Origin: JBGPBY01 sp041481485
Lineage (GTDB): Bacteria > Acidobacteriota > Terriglobia > 20CM-2-55-15
Length of the DNA: 13,503 nucleotides
Assembly: GCA_041481485.1 (NCBI GenBank)
Contig: JBGPBY010000156.1
Span: forward strand, 1-13,503
Direction of reading: 5' to 3'
Shown: positions 13,488-13,503 of the stretch, piece by piece
Layout: every line of letters begins with the position of its first letter
How positions within the stretch are numbered: position 1 is the first letter of the stretch
Notes under the pieces: generated by a model
Told to the model about the DNA's origin: nothing
Databases searched by the model: none
The model's input: the letters and a program-made list of their open reading frames with translations, nothing else
Program-made: the position numbers and the translations under genes

Positions 13488-13503
13488 CCCGGCGTGAGCC
13501 GGG
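13488..13503. repeat. GC-rich hairpin cut by the window edge
   Basis: CCCGGC-GTGA-GCCGGG is a perfect 6-bp stem with a GNRA-type loop; two more C residues on the left suggest the stem continues past the window end. The text TTAGCCCCCGGCGTGAGCC resembles dispersed intergenic repeats I recall from planctomycete and acidobacterial genomes. It may also serve as the 3' end structure of the methyltransferase transcript. Confidence 0.5.

Overview
The window looks like chromosomal DNA from a free-living bacterium of moderately high GC, most likely Acidobacteriota (possibly near Solibacter/Bryobacter). The hints are a DUF1800-DUF1501 pair, a bacterial RRM protein with a Pro/Gly-rich tail, a YghX-like dienelactone hydrolase with a Tat-type leader, and many dispersed palindromic repeats. 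This placement is inference; there is no rRNA or other phylogenetic marker here. No tRNA, rRNA, CRISPR array, transposase gene or phage gene was seen.

Layout. (1) 1-2350, + strand: the 3' part of a siroheme/4Fe-4S nitrite/sulfite reductase with a C-terminal helical extension, coupled by a TAATG overlap to a 187-aa conserved protein of unknown function. (2) 2346-3488: repeat cluster A, a minus-strand gene of a family usually labelled 3-methyladenine DNA glycosylase, and repeat cluster B. (3) 3503-4390, minus: an exported dienelactone-hydrolase-family protein. (4) 4510-7469, +: four overlapping genes, hemD, precorrin-2 dehydrogenase/ferrochelatase, SUMT (cobA) and a HisN-type phosphatase. (5) 7532-8146, +: a secreted protein of unknown function. 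(6) 8167-8269: repeat cluster C at a convergent junction. (7) 8283-9098, minus: a SAM methyltransferase. (8) 9273-9908, +: an RRM RNA-binding protein with a long leader. (9) 9942-12731, +: an exported DUF1800-DUF1501 pair. (10) 12799-13440, +: a small SAM-dependent methyltransferase, followed by two GC-rich palindromes at the window edge.

How the genes fit together. Regions 1 and 4 form a functional unit. HemD, the Met8/CysG-N-type enzyme and SUMT make siroheme from hydroxymethylbilane, and siroheme is the cofactor of the reductase in region 1. Two unrelated minus-strand genes separate the halves.

The most distinctive structure is a family of about 75-80 nt REPIN-like elements: two inverted copies of a hairpin with stem GGGCGGTC/GACCGCCC around a short spacer. 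Clusters A and C share 27 of 28 spacer bases over 5.7 kb apart. Both also carry locus-specific flanks that are themselves inverted repeats. The two genes converging on cluster A take their stop codons from inside the repeats. I did not find a clearly new multi-gene system. The repeats, the unknown partner of the reductase and the poorly characterised glycosylase-like family are the best leads.
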